Assembly: GCF_905147365.1 (NCBI RefSeq)
Contig: NC_056408.1
Location: 13,206,001-13,270,000 of the forward strand
Length of the DNA: 64,000 nucleotides
Origin: Aricia agestis
Taxonomy: Eukaryota; Arthropoda; Insecta; Lepidoptera; Lycaenidae
Reading direction: 5' to 3'
Shown piece after piece: positions 10,701 through 22,823 of the stretch. Under the pieces are notes generated by a model. It was not told the origin of the DNA, did not search any database, and saw only the letters and a program-made list of their open reading frames with translations. Each line of letters opens with the position of its first letter. Positions within the stretch are counted from its first letter, which is position 1. A program made the translations under genes and the position numbers.

Positions 10701-12887
10701 TTATTCTTTTTCTGATGTGCTTTCAGTTGCAGCTTCAGCACAAGATAATGATTCATAAAATTGATGGTGAAATCGTGGAATGGCTCCACTTTTACATAAA
10801 CTTAAAAGGTCTGCGTGCAACGCTTTACTTATTGGAATAGGTTGGTGGTATGCACGTTTCAATTCAATATTATCTATATTTACGGACGTTACTCTTCGCC
10901 TACCCAAGGCAGAACGAGGATTGATAATATCAAGCTCTGAATAATTATCGTCAAAATTATATTTAAAAAACAATTTGTTTGGTTTTGAATTTGTCACACT
11001 AACTTCCCTAACGTCAGCCCAGTGTATCACATTATGTTCTTTATCACACCGCCAAAGCTTATCGTCTACAAGTGGTTTTAAATCAACAATTTCCGACTGG
11101 TCTAATTCTTTTACACGATACTTTTCGCCAGTTACCTTCGAATTTAATATTGTGCGATAGATTTGATCAGGAGTGTACAATACTTTATTCTTTAGATTTT
11201 TTTCTATACAAGCATGCATAGAATCCCCCTCGTTTTGACTATGGCCTGTTTCAAAAAATCTATGAGTTATAGAAATCTCGAGAAGCTTAGCAGCATAAAT
11301 ATATAGCGCAAAAATATAACGATTTTTGTTTTGTCCATAGCATCCATCTGAATATAGTGAAAATGTATTAATACCTCTCTCTTTTTCACTTTTGAAAAAT
11401 AATAATAAGGCACTTCCTATTTCTGTGCTACCTCTTTTGGCTATTTGATGATGCCACACATAACAATATCCTATTTTCTGAATAGCATCGTAAACAGTAA
11501 AATTGTAGCAAGGATATTTCCGTTTATAATGAAACGCTGACACTTCACATTGAGGTATACTTAATACCTTTTGCAAGTCAAATATTGCGACTGTGGTAGT
11601 ATTTTTGTCAGCTGTATCTATTTCTTCTTTTTTAATTAATCCTATCTTTTCTTTTTTCTGTATATGTAGTGTGTGTTTTTCTTCTAGAGTAGCTTTCTCG
11701 TTTACATCGGACTGTTTATAAATAGAGCAAAAAGTGCACTGGTCCTTTTTTGGTTTGAAAAACGAATAGTTGTATTGGCAGTTAAACACTGATTCATATT
11801 GTCGCTTTGTCCCTATCACAACATCTGTGTAACCTTGCTGTTTAAACCATTCAGTGTAAAAGCGGTACATTTTCGTAATATTCAAATTTTCTGACAGATA
11901 TTCTTTTTTTGAATTATTTCTAGTATAGTGGGATTCTACTTTAGGAAATAAATCAATATGTGCTTTAATAGTAGCCTCTGTTGCAGTGTTCATTTTATTA
12001 GGTCTATTACTATGCATCCCCCTGTTGTCTTTTAATCCTACATCAGCTCTAGCAACTTTTTCTATTGCTGTGTAGACTATCTTTTCTCCTATTGCCAAAG
12101 TTTTCAAAAAGAAAGTCTTACATACAGGGATACGCTCATTATTTAAAGTAAAAAAATAGTTAAGTGTTTGATTGCGATTGTTTTTACGGTCGGAGGTCAT
12201 TCGTTTAATGGATTTGGTTTCGACTTGTCTACTGATATACAACCATTGGTGTTCACGATTAGCAAGACTATAAAATTTATCAAAAATGCCTTTTCTTTTG
12301 GAGTCACTAAATTTTTCACCGCAGCCTTTTTTGCACATACATACAGAACCTATTTGTTTGCCGCAGCCGTTGGGAATTTCTTTTTCGTATCCTTTCTTTT
12401 TCATAACCTTCATAGGCTTGGCCAGAATTTTTTAATACTTTATTTTTCTTACGCCGCCATTCACTCATATTCTGTTTTCGTTTTCTTGTCAATTTCTTTT
12501 CTTCATGCAATGTAATTACTTCTTCCTGATTTTGTTGATAATATTCATTAGTATTATGACCTACCTCTTTAGTATTATTTGTTAAATTCTCTTGAACTTC
12601 AATATTATCTTCCTCAGTGCTTTTTGTTTCCGTATCTTGTAAATAATTTATATTTTCTGTCAATGTTATATCATCATCATTAGAGGTCGTTGATGGAGTA
12701 CTAGTTAAATTTGAATTAGTTATCATTCTATTAATACATTGAGAGTCAGCACTAAGACACGAAATATTACTAAATGGGCTTTTCTGTGCCAGTCTCTCTG
12801 GACTGGGAATATATTCAGAGCAGTCCGGTGAAAAATCTTCATGTAATGAGTCCTGATCAGTAGTAATGTATGTTTTTTTCGGCAAAT
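10701..12887 (-). pseudogene. DUF7869-like protein gene with a +1 frameshift
   Basis: Two overlapping frames form one product. 12887-12316 gives a Ser/Thr/Asp-rich N-terminus and a basic segment (RKRKQNMSEWRRKKNKVLKN, SGQAYEG). 12413-10701 gives 570 residues with a Cys cluster (GSVCMCKKGCGEKFS), IFDKFYSL, CTFCSIY, AIFDLQKVLS, YSDGCYGQNKNRYIFAL and RFFETGHSQNEGDSMHACIE. These are hallmarks of the insect DUF7869 family, whose spaced acidic residues suggest an RNase H-like, transposase-derived fold (inference). The frames meet near 12,400 and differ by one base; an indel, pseudogenisation or a sequencing error are all possible. The 5' edge is an acceptor (TTTTATTACAG, G at 12888) in phase 1, so the start codon must be in an upstream exon. 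Confidence 0.65.
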
Positions 12888-13016
12888 CTGTAATAAAATG
12901 TATTATCTATTAGCCCATAATTAAGAATTTTATAGTTTAAGATTGATACGTTTACAATAATCAAAATAAGTACTTAAACAAATATCTACTTATTTAATAA
13001 TTTATATAGTGCAATT

Positions 13017-13156
13017 TTAAGTAGGTATTTTGATTGCTTCTTCGATTTCTACATCTACGTCTACGAGGTCGTAACCCATAATATCTAGCCAAAGCTTGTC
13101 TGGAAAAAAAATCGTCTCAGTAGATTCTTGACCTTCAGAAGGAATACAAATAACGC
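13017..13156 (-). CDS. small non-FLYWCH terminal exon, phase 1 (candidate)
   Basis: The acceptor TTTCATTTCAG ends at 13157. It reads GC-GTT-ATT and stays open for 45 codons to TAA at 13017. The product is acidic and hydrophobic (FFPDKLWLDIMGYDLVDVDV region) with no domain I recognise. The acceptor and phase are the same as in the FLYWCH exons, so it could be an alternative 3' end of the same gene or a leftover exon of the neighbouring DUF7869-like gene. Confidence 0.4.
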
Positions 13157-13177
13157 CTGAAATGAAATTAAAATCTG

Positions 13178-13440
13178 GAGGCACGGCAGTGCCCCAGCCA
13201 AGCTTTTTAGCAAGGGCACGGCCGGTATCATACTTTTCTCGAAGCGGTTCGCGGCTTTTTCACACCCCCTTTATCTTCGATGTTAACAAAGCTAGGGAAA
13301 CTAAGAGCAAGTATTGAAACTAGCTTAACCTCCAAATTATATGAAATTTCGATAAATAGTTTTATAGTTATTGTTGGTCAAAGTTGCTACATTTTGTCAC
13401 TCTCTGACTGACAGATAATCAAAATTCTAAGGTACTTCTA
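13178..13440 (+). repeat. dispersed repeat with GGGCACGGCCG core (copies at 9.6 and 50.0 kb)
   Basis: From CACGGCAGTGCCCCAGCC to the TGCTACATTTTGTCACTC region it matches the reverse complement of 49930-50195 closely and 9597-9790 loosely. Internal phrases are TTCTCGAAGCGGTT and ATCTTCGATGTTAACAAAGC. No ORF; element class not identified. Confidence 0.7.
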
Positions 13441-13504
13441 GCAGACTTAGGACCTTGAAATTTGGTACCCGGATAGATCTTTATTCAGAATGAAAGGAAA
13501 AATT

Positions 13505-13690
13505 ATGAAACCGGCCGAGTGCGAGTCGGACTGGCGTACATAGGGTTTCGTACCGTAAATTTGTATGGGGGGGCTCCCTTCAATAATAAGTTGCCAGCCA
13601 GCAAGACATACGGATGAACGACGGACAAACAGCGAAGACTTATTAATAATAGGGTCCCGTTTTCATCTTTTGGGCAGGGAAACCTAAAAA
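13505..13690 (+). repeat. lepidopteran SINE/LINE-like repeat (GAGTGCGAGTCGGACT type)
   Basis: Starts CCGGCCGAGTGCGAGTCGGA, ends near AGGGTCCCGTTTTCATC plus an AT-rich tail. Partial relatives are at 32540-32640, 47860-48060 (reverse) and 60335-60830. Confidence 0.6.
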
Positions 13691-13699
13691 TAATTGAAA

Positions 13700-16257
13700 A
13701 ATAGAATACTTTATCAAATACAAGAAAAAATGTTATGTTTGTAACTTTCCTAGAACAGTATGAGTTTCGACTGCATATTTGTTTTATGTACAAAAAGCTT
13801 TAAGTTAGTTATGTACTTAATGAAATAGTATTAATTAAATAAAAAATAGTATTAACAACGTTAACAATGAAACAATAATTAAATTCGATTAAAATATAAA
13901 TGTAATCAGTACTGCGATACACACTCCTTACTCGCTTATATGGGAGTTTTAAATTATCACATGAAATAAGGTGTGCTCCTTTGCTGCGAGGAACGTCCAG
14001 ACGCTTACATCAGTGCTGCTATGTGTTCAACGGTAATGCTAAAAATAACCACCTTCCAGTATTAAAGCTTAAGAGTCAGTCAGCCACGTATTGTGTATTA
14101 CCGTAAGATAATTAATCAAAAAGATATTAAACATCAAATAGCCAAAATTTCATTTCCAACGCTCATACGTTCCCAGATTGCTAAGCTTAGACACAATTTC
14201 TTAGAGCTTACGTAATTAATCTTATCATGTTTTGTACTGGAACATTAGCTTAAATACTCGTATTAACCATTTTAAATATAAGAATGAACTCGTGCATGTG
14301 CAACATTGAGAAAACGTAAGTTTTAATTTTGTCATGTGAAATTTTTCATATCGTTCCGAGCAAATGGTTTTTATGTTTTTGACCAAATCTGTTTTGGGAC
14401 ATGTTTCGGGACCCCCACACCCATGTCTGCCATACATTATAGGCAAAATAAGATGTGCGCATTGTTTCTCGGAGAAAATTTTTTTTTTTAGTTGCAAATT
14501 CTCGTTCTGTCACGGGTAAGCCTTCATTACCATCCATTGCCTATTTAAATGACTTTTGTTGCTAGTGATTTTTATAATACATTATGATAAAGGCCATTGA
14601 AATACCTTCTAAAGATATGTTGCAAGGCTTTTGAAAAATATAAGAATGCAACAAAAAATTAAATTAAATGCCAAAACTTCATTTCCCTCCACTTCATTCC
14701 CATCCATTACTTCCGATTTTTAAACCAATTTTCCGATTTTTTGGTATTATTTAGTATTTTATAACAGATTTTGTCCAAATCTTATCTATATATTACATTC
14801 CATTTTAATATTTCTTGCTGCGAGTCATTATGTATCAAATTACCGCTAATCTCAAAAACAGAGAATGGATTGCTTCATCATCAGTTGGTTTACTTGAATG
14901 GTTCTATTTTGGGGGTTCGTTGTCTGTCTCATCACTGTTATCTGCCATTAGAAAGAAAAGAGGGGCTTAATTACGTCTGAGACAATATTTACTTAGGTTC
15001 AAAACAAAGACTTTTACCTAGCTTGTGGATTGTGGAACTCTATATAGATATTATAGATTTACGCCCTGTCAAAGATATGCTTCTGGAGCCTTCAATGAAC
15101 CGACGAGCACACATTTTCATGGAAAATATATCTTCGAATAGTATTATTCATGTTAATCTCATAATGAAACTAAATATGTGATTATTTTGAAATAACTAGT
15201 ATTTTTAGTAACATACGGATAACCCTGTATATTTTCCTCTTAATAAGTACATATACATGTAGTACTAATCTAGCTAGTACTTCATAATTAAGTGATTAAT
15301 CATTTTTCAAGAATTTATGTTTTTATTAGTTACAGGAACATAATACATATTATTGTTGCTAAGCATCACTATATATAATGCTTGTTAATGTATTTAAAGT
15401 AGTATGTAACAATGTGAGATATTATTTTCAAGAGTTTACTAAAGTTTATGAAACTAGTGGGCGCAAAATTGCATAGAACTGCGATTTGTGAAACTATTTC
15501 TTAAAATATTGTTTTCTTAAAAAATCTAGTAAGTTAATAGTTAGGTAATGATTGTATACGATTATATTATAGTAGAACTAAAGATTGATTGCATTTTTTA
15601 AATAAAATAGTAATGTATGACTTGTTTCTTACTTTTTAACAAAATTCTTATATTTTAGTTAATTTTTTAGTAGAGGAGACTTAAATAAAAACACTGATCT
15701 TATTACTCATAAAAATAAAACAATAATAAGTATTCTGTTTATAACTAACACGAAATTCCTTAATTTTTTTTCGCTTCCATATAACTATTTTTCATTTCCA
15801 TCCAATCCTTTAAATTTACATCTTATCGATTTTCATTTCCGTCTGTTGCATCATTACCATCAATCTATTTATATCGTAAATATAAATAGCAGACTAAGGC
15901 AATTCAGGGATCAGAGTAAGTATACGTATACAAGCCTAAATACAAAATTTTGTCGTAATATCTTTAAAAAAAATGATTCTGCAAAAATTGCCAAATGGGA
16001 CCGAAAAAATAGAACGACCCATTTACGTTACGTTATTCACCTTTAGAACTAACGAAGCCTCAAAGAAAAAATATAAAGGAGATAGAGAATGACTGCTAAG
16101 CTAAGTACAGAAAAGTTATAACGTGACCTGAAAAGCTTTTCATAAGTTTGGAAGATTAACCATAGTGTCATGGTGTAATACACAAGAAATTGTCTCTGGC
16201 GCCGGTGTTGATAAGAACTCCGGCTTGTATTTCATCTGGGTACACTAAAATCACGTG
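13700..16257. other. non-coding repeat-rich stretch
   Basis: Contains phrases such as CATTTCCNTCCA (14.7, 15.8 kb). The segment 14525-14660 is related, in inverse orientation, to 40200-40300 and 43110-43310. No conserved coding signal; short ORFs at 14.2-14.5 kb lack recognisable domains. Confidence 0.5.
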
Positions 16258-17205
16258 TTTTAATAATTCCGCAGTGAGTATGCCATCCACGGCCGGCTAA
16301 GGAAAGCCATCATTCGTCCTATTATGTGTTACCAACACCAGTCTCCCAAGCTTATGAAAAGCAATCTGCCGCATTTACCAAATAGCATAGACTGCAATAC
16401 AACATGATTCTACATCATAGGGACCAACTTGATGGAAACGCCTCTGTATGGTTTTGTCGGTTTCTAGGGGCTGGTTGCTTTCCTGGAGCCTTTTACTGGT
16501 TGCATTGTCTTAATATTAGTTTAATTTAACAAGAATATCCATACGTAGGGCTGAATGAATATGACTATTGTGAATATAACAAAAAACGACAAGAAGCTTT
16601 AAAAGGTTTTTAGTAAGATAAACGACCGAAAAAATTACTTTAATCCTTCGATCGTACATTCTTGGAAATCTATTGTTATTCTATTACTGTCGCTATCGCC
16701 GGTGATTTTATGGGGCTTGATAGGTTAAATCACACGTGTATAATGATTAGTTTATTGTTTTATTAGTTTCAATTTATATTAAAACATTATAATATTATGG
16801 ACCAAGTACATGACGACCGTATGTTTTTAATTTTTATCTTTAACAATTATATTTAAACATTTTAAAAAATATGAAATATAATAAAACATGATTATCTTTA
16901 AATATAATATTTATAACAAATATATTTTACATTTATACTAAACAAGGAGCACTTGCAGCCTGCACAGTAACGTAAAATAAAATGTCTAACGATCGTATTC
17001 AGAGATTTTTTTAAATTTCTGTGAATACGAAGGAGAAATTTATTTTTATAAGTCTTTATCAAATTAAAATTATGTCATAATTTCATATCTCCGGTTGCGG
17101 CCGCAAGCCGTTAGTGAACCCCAAGACAATTTTATTGTGCAATATCATTGAACAATATTATTCCACAATTTATTTGAAACAAGATAGAAAGACTGGCACG
17201 TTCAT

Positions 17206-17376
17206 TAGCTTTGTCCACACGTGACGCGCGTCATAATCCACCCGCGTTGAAAGAAAAGTGTCATAGCGCGCGCTACAACTTCAACGCGCGTTACGGGCAT
17301 GCCTCACGTTCGCTGTTGACAAAGCTATAAGGCATGCCCTTGATGAACAGAAAAAGGCACAATGTGGACAAAGCTA
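17206..17376. mobile_element. MITE, TAGCTTTGTCCACA termini (empty site in the duplicate)
   Basis: TAGCTTTGTCCACAC ... TGTGGACAAAGCTA. The paralogous site in unit 2 (about 20550) reads CGTTCATATATCAATCC without the element, consistent with a TA target. It is therefore a Tc1/mariner-like insertion younger than the duplication. Confidence 0.85.
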
Positions 17377-17462
17377 TATACCAATCCTAGACAGTCAATA
17401 ATATTGCACAAGTCTAGGAGTCCGCTTAAACATAAACTACGAAGGTCAAACCATGGTCGTAA

Positions 17463-17719
17463 TCATTTGAAGCGAATTCCAACTGAGCACATCGCCTGAG
17501 TCCAACTGAGCATATCCTCGGTAGCCTGGGCCAGTGCTTTAGGCAGATGTGTGTGGGGCAGCGACAGGCAGCTGAGGCTGCCGTCGGGGTACATGCTGAC
17601 TTTACTCTTACACCGGGGGTAGAGGGAACACACCCATCTCGTCTTGCTCGTCTGGGAGAAAGTGTGGCCGTCGATGAGAAGCATATCTTTGCCTCTACGC
17701 GACTTGATAATTTCGTAGC
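17463..17719 (-). CDS. mod(mdg4): FLYWCH zinc-finger terminal exon 7 (duplicate pair A)
   Basis: The acceptor ATACATTTCAG ends at 17720. It reads GC-TAC-GAA-ATT (G-Y-E-I-I-K-S-R-R-G) through LLIDGHTFSQTSKTRWVC, SLYPRCKSKV, YPDGSL and H-T-H to TGA at 17463. Compared with its duplicate at 20643 it has ten extra residues in the tail (TEDMLSWTQ region), explained by a 30-bp internal tandem duplication of the ACTGAGCAYATC segment. Confidence 0.87.
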
Positions 17720-18865
17720 CTGAAATGTATTTTTTTCCAATAAATAACAAATTTAATAAGTGTACATAACTTTTTAAACAACATTATTCGTTATATTTTT
17801 AAATAAACGATATAAAGTCTGGTCACATTTAAATCATAATAATATACACGCTATTGTCCGCGACTTTGGCCGCGTCCACGTCAACTTTTTTTTCGTAAAA
17901 TTTTTTTTTTTTTAAGTAAAAAGTATCCTAGTGTTACTTCTGATACCTCCAAGAATAGTAGTAGGGGAACCCTAGAACATTTTTTTTATTACTATCAAGC
18001 AAAATTTTTGTGAGTAGCTTCATTTTGATAAAACAAACAACATTTTTATCTGCGAAAATCTTGAAAGTAGTAGCTAACAGAAATGAAAGGATTTCAAACT
18101 TTGATTTGATGGTCCTAAAATATGGATTGTTCTATTTGTTACTGTTCAATTATAATAACTATTAACCTATCAATATACAAAAAATCAGCTTGTTAGGGTT
18201 CCATTTTAAGGTTCAGTAGTCAACCAAGTTTTGTTGATTACAGAACCCTATAACGAATTATTACTTTAGTAACAAAATTTAGAAATAATTACTAATTTTG
18301 TTACAATAGCATATTAATCTAAACTCTCAAAAACGTAGGTTTTCTCAAATACAAGAAAAAAAGAATTTAATAAGTTTGTGGATTATGCTCGAATACAAAC
18401 TATATAGTAATCATGTAGAATATAATAATTCCGTAGTGAGTATGCCATCCACCGCCGGCTAAGGAAAGCCATCATTCGTCCTATTATGTGTTACCAACAC
18501 CAGTCTCCTAAGCTTATGAAAAGCAATCTGCCGCATTTACCAAACAGCATAGACTGCAATACAAAATTATTCTACATCATAGAAACCAACTTGATGGAAA
18601 CGACTCTGTATGGTTTTGTCGGTTTCTAGGGTTGCATTGTCTTAATATTAGTTTAATTTAACAAGAATATCCATACGTAGGGCTGAATGAATATGACTAT
18701 TGTGAATATAACAAAAAACGACAAGAAGCTTTAAAAGGTATTTAGTAAGATAAACGAACGAAAAAATAACTTTAATCCTTCGATCGTACATTCTTGGAAA
18801 TCTATTGTTATTCTATTATTGTCGCTATCACCGATGATTTTATGGGGCTTGATAGGTTAAATCGG

Positions 18866-20092
18866 AAAGAAGACTGGGATTCATAACACATCAGGGCAGA
18901 AAAATGTGTTTTTAGGTAAAAATTATGTATGCCAAACATCGATTAGTATTAATCATTATTATTAATTTGACAATCAGCAATAAAAATATTCGAATGAAAT
19001 TTTCAGTTTATAAAACGAAATCAATGATATTATGTCAATAATTATTAATTTTATGGCCGTAGATGGCCAATCTGTGATTATTTTAGAAACAATAAAATTC
19101 GGAAAAGCATTCTAATATTATGTTTTATTAAAAACCAAAAAATAAGCTATCATTGTTCTATTTAACCTGTATTCAAAAATTCCTGACAGGTTTTTGGATA
19201 TTCCAAAAATACAAATAGACTTTGTTGATGGGTGTATTTCATCAGCGACGGTCGATCCAAGTTACAAGGTTTTGTCACTAACTAGTGGTTGACATGCCCA
19301 TCATCAATGGTACTTTCAGCAGACTTAGAACCCTTTAAACTTGTTCACACTTTTCTTTATTGAATTAGCCCTTGATCACAAAATAAAGAAAATTGTGGCC
19401 AATCACTGAATTGAAAACTATAAAATAAGTTTAACAAGTCTTAGGTTCTATGAGATTTGAAAACTTTTTTCGATGGATAGATTGCTTGAAGAGACTTGGC
19501 TATTTTACATTGAATATTTTTGATAGGATTTAAATTTTCTAAATATTAACAAACTAGATTACGCCCGCAACTCCGTTGAACAAAACTCATATATCGCGCG
19601 GGAACCGTACATTTTTCTGGAACAAAAAGTATCCAATGTCCTTTTCCGGGAATCAAAATATCTTCATGCCCAGCGAAATCGGTTTAGTGGTTTGGGCCTG
19701 GAGAGGTAACAGACAGACAGAGACACTTTCGCGTATGGATATTTTTGTGACAATTAATCTTACTAGCTCTAAAAACGAAACTTGTACTTTAAAATATTAC
19801 ATTTTGTTTAATTATGAATAATAGAAATAATTTAATCTATACTCATGTTATAAAGATAAAGAATTTGTATGTTACTTTGTGTTAATACCTTAAATCTGGT
19901 CTTGCTTTGAATAATAATAAAAAAAAAACAAAAAAATCCGAAAAGATCGAAAAACCCGGGTATCCATTTTTGAACCATTTGGTTTTGTCTTGACCCCAAA
20001 AACCCGGGTTTTCCCGGGTTTTCGAGTTTCGGGAAAATCCGGTCTCGATGCCCTAGGTATGGAATATGGATGTAACAACAACTTTCGAAAAG
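18866..20092. other. 1.2-kb insertion between A2 and B2
   Basis: No gene. It contains a LINE/SINE-like 3' segment at 19560-19745 (GCGCGGGAACCGTACATTTTTC, then a GACAGACAGAGAC run) that recurs at 31800-31990, and a CCCGGGTTTT-rich patch near 19960-20040. Confidence 0.55.
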
Positions 20093-20642
20093 ACACGTGT
20101 ATAATAATTAGTTTATTGTTTTATTAGTTTCAATTTATATTTAAACATTATAATAATATGGACCAAGTACATGACGAATATTTTTAATTTTTATCTTTAA
20201 CAATTATATTTAAACATTTAAAAAAATGAAATATAATAAAAGATGACAATCTTATAATATTTATAACAAATATATTTAACATTTATACTAAACAAGGAGC
20301 ACTTGCAGCCTGCACAGTACTTAACGTAAATTAAAATGTCTAACGATCGTATTCAGAGATTTTATTTAATTTCCGTGAATACGAAGGAAAAATTAAATTT
20401 TGTCATATGTCTTTATCAAATTAAAATTATGTCATAATTTAGGCCGCAAGCCGTTAGTACCTAGACCCCAAGACAATCAATTTTATTGTGCAATATCATT
20501 GAACATTATTATTCCACAATTTATTTGACAACAAGATTGAAAGACTGGCACGTTCATATATCAATCCTAGACAGTCAATAATATTGCACAAGTCTAGGAG
20601 TCAGCTTAAACATAAACTACGAAGGTCAAACCATGGTCGAAA

Positions 20643-20869
20643 TCATTTGAAGCAGATTCCAACTGAGCACATCGCCTGGGCCAGTGCTTTAGGCAGATGT
20701 TTGTGGGGCAGCGACAGGCAGCTGAGGCTACCGTCGGGGTACATGCTGACTTTACTCTTACACCGGGGGTAGAGGGAACACACCCATCTCGTCTTGCTCG
20801 TCTGGGAGTAAGTGTAGCCCTTGATGAGAAGCATATCATTGCCTCTACGCGACTTGATAATTTCGTAGC
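20643..20869 (-). CDS. mod(mdg4): FLYWCH zinc-finger terminal exon 8 (duplicate pair A)
   Basis: The acceptor ATACATTTCAG ends at 20870, with the same GC-TAC-GAA opening as its twin at 17463. It reads LLIKGYTYSQTSKTRWVC, YPRCKSKV and H-K-H to TGA at 20643. Aspartate before the glycine has become lysine (LLIDG to LLIKG) and the tail is ten residues shorter. The frame is intact, so the copy survives after duplication. Confidence 0.87.
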
Positions 20870-21739
20870 CTGAAATGTATTTTTTTCCAATAAATAACAA
20901 ATTTAATACGTGTACATAACTTTTTGAACAACATTATTCGTTATATTTTTAAATAAACGATATAAAGTCTGGTCACATTTAAATCATAATAATATACACG
21001 CTATTGTCCGCGACTTTGGCCGCGTCCACGTCAACTTTTTTTTCGTAAAAAATATTTTTTTTTAAATAAAAAGTATCCTAATGTTACTTCTGATACCTCC
21101 AAGAGTAGTAGTAGGGGAACTCTAGAACATTTTTTTTATTACTATCAAGCAAATTTTTTGTGAGTAGCTTCATTTTGATAAAACAAACAACATTTTTATC
21201 TGCGAAAATCTTGAAAGTAGTAGCTAACAGACATAGAAAGAATTTCAAACTTTGATTTGATGGTCCTAAAATATGGATTGTTCTATTTGTAGGACTATAT
21301 AACTATTTACCTATCAATATACAAAAAATCAGCTTGTTAGGGTTCCATTTTAGGGGTCAGTAGTCAACCAAGTTTTGTTGATTACAGAACCCTATAACGA
21401 ATCATTTCTTAAGTAACAAAATTTACAAATAATTATTGATTTTGTTACAATAGCATATTATTTATCTAAACTCTCAAAAACGTAGGTTTTCTCAAATACA
21501 ATAAAAAAAAAGAATTTAATAAGTTTATGGATTATAATAAATAAATAAATATAAATAAATCATTTATTTCAGACTAAAGTCCATACGGTAATTAGTTGGT
21601 TATTATGCTCGTGTTGGTTTATTATGCTCGAATACAAACTATGTAATAATCTGGAAAAATGTGGAATTTAATGCAATAAAGTATTTATTTATTTAGGTGC
21701 CTTTTTTGAAGCAGAAGGAAAAAAACGGGACGATACATT

Positions 21740-21870
21740 TTTTTATTAAATAAGGGGGCAAACGAGCAAACGGGTCACCTGATGGAAAGTAACATCCGTC
21801 GCCCATGGACACTCGCAGCATCAGAAGAGCTACAAGTGCGTTGCCGGCCTTTTAAGAGGGAATAGGGTAA
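21740..21870 (-). repeat. LINE 3' end / SINE-like repeat
   Basis: Reverse orientation of the sequence at 7185-7320 and 48240-48370: AAATAAGGGGGCAAACGAG ... CGTCGCCCATGGACACTCGC. It is followed by a GGGAA/GGGTA-rich stretch to about 21925. Confidence 0.7.
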
Positions 21871-22130
21871 TAGGGGAGGGAAGGGAAGGGAATAGGGGAG
21901 GACAGGGAAGGGAATAGGGTAGGGGATTGGGCCTCCGGTACATGGTTCTATAATGGTTTATGGTAGTGATGATGATGAATATTGTAATTTGCATACTAGC
22001 ATAATATATATAATGCTTTTCGTTCTTAAAACAACATCGAAACTCCCAAACTTGTATCTATAAAACACCTTCTCCATTTTGAAATTCGGTTAAAATTGTA
22101 GCCTATGTGTTGTTCTGATGTATAATTGTA

Positions 22131-22493
22131 TATGTCGTAGCCGACTGGTTTAAATAGCCGTTCAATCAAACAGCTAGCCCTTTGACTTAACAACGCCATT
22201 CAATCAAACGTCTAGCTTTTATATTGAATATTTTAGTCGCTCAAAACGTTCAAAACTACAGCTGATTCAAAAGCCGCCGTCTCATTGAAGTAGTTCAGCG
22301 CGCACCGCTGCGGCGCTAGGTGCGTTTTATTTACAATATGGCGTCAACTAGCAGGTGTTTGTTGGTGTTTATGGTTGTTTTTCGGAAAGAAAGTCGGCTA
22401 AACGACGTATAGACGTGTGATTGAATGGCGTTGTTCAGTCAAAGGGCTAGCTGTTTGATTGAACGGCTATTTAAACCAGTCGGCTGCGACATA
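22131..22493. mobile_element. long-TIR MITE with TA target duplication
   Basis: TIRs of about 70 bases (TATGTCGTAGCCGACTGGTT ... CCAGTCGGCTGCGACATA), nearly perfect, flanked by TA. The interior also folds back (GCCATTCAATCAAACGTCTA against ACGTGTGATTGAATGGC). No coding capacity. Confidence 0.8.
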
Positions 22494-22823
22494 TATAAAG
22501 CTATATTGTTGAAAAATTTCATTAAAATCCGTTCTGGTTTTTGCGTGAAAGAGTAACAAACATCCATACATACATCCAAACTTTTGCCTTTATAATTGTA
22601 AAACCGTCAATTGGTAGATATTCAATCTTGAAGCCGATTTCTTAAAAAAATACAGTTGTAGGTATTGGCACTTCAATGAAGATAACAAAAAAGGGATATG
22701 AACTTGCGATCAATTTCAATAAAAATAAGCGTTGCAACAGGAAAATAATTTCATGTTAAACTCATATACAGTTGCAAAATGATAGCTTATTTATATTGTT
22801 TTAGACATTTTAGCCTAATTATA

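Larger units (their letters stand above)
16258..18420. repeat. tandem segmental duplication, unit 1 (parts A1+B1)
   Basis: Part A1 (16258-16730) matches 18421-18865. Part B1 (16735-18420), which includes the FLYWCH exon at 17463, matches 20093-21650. Unit 1 has a TAGCTTTGTCCACA MITE at 17206 that is absent from unit 2. Confidence 0.85.
18421..21655. repeat. tandem segmental duplication, unit 2 (A2, insertion, B2)
   Basis: A2 (18421-18865) and B2 (20093-21655) repeat unit 1 but are separated by about 1.23 kb of other sequence (18866-20092) inserted exactly at the A/B join (GGTTAAATC | ACACGTG). A smaller AT-rich insertion lies at about 21535-21600. Confidence 0.8.

Noticed and set aside
14225..14537. 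Two overlapping minus-strand ORFs with several Cys
   Set aside because: The region is related to non-coding repeats at 40.2 and 43.2 kb and no domain is recognisable.
17426..17740. 104-residue ORF overlapping the FLYWCH exon in another frame (also 20606-20890)
   Set aside because: Shadow of the FLYWCH exon; the zinc-finger frame carries the conserved residues and splice phase.
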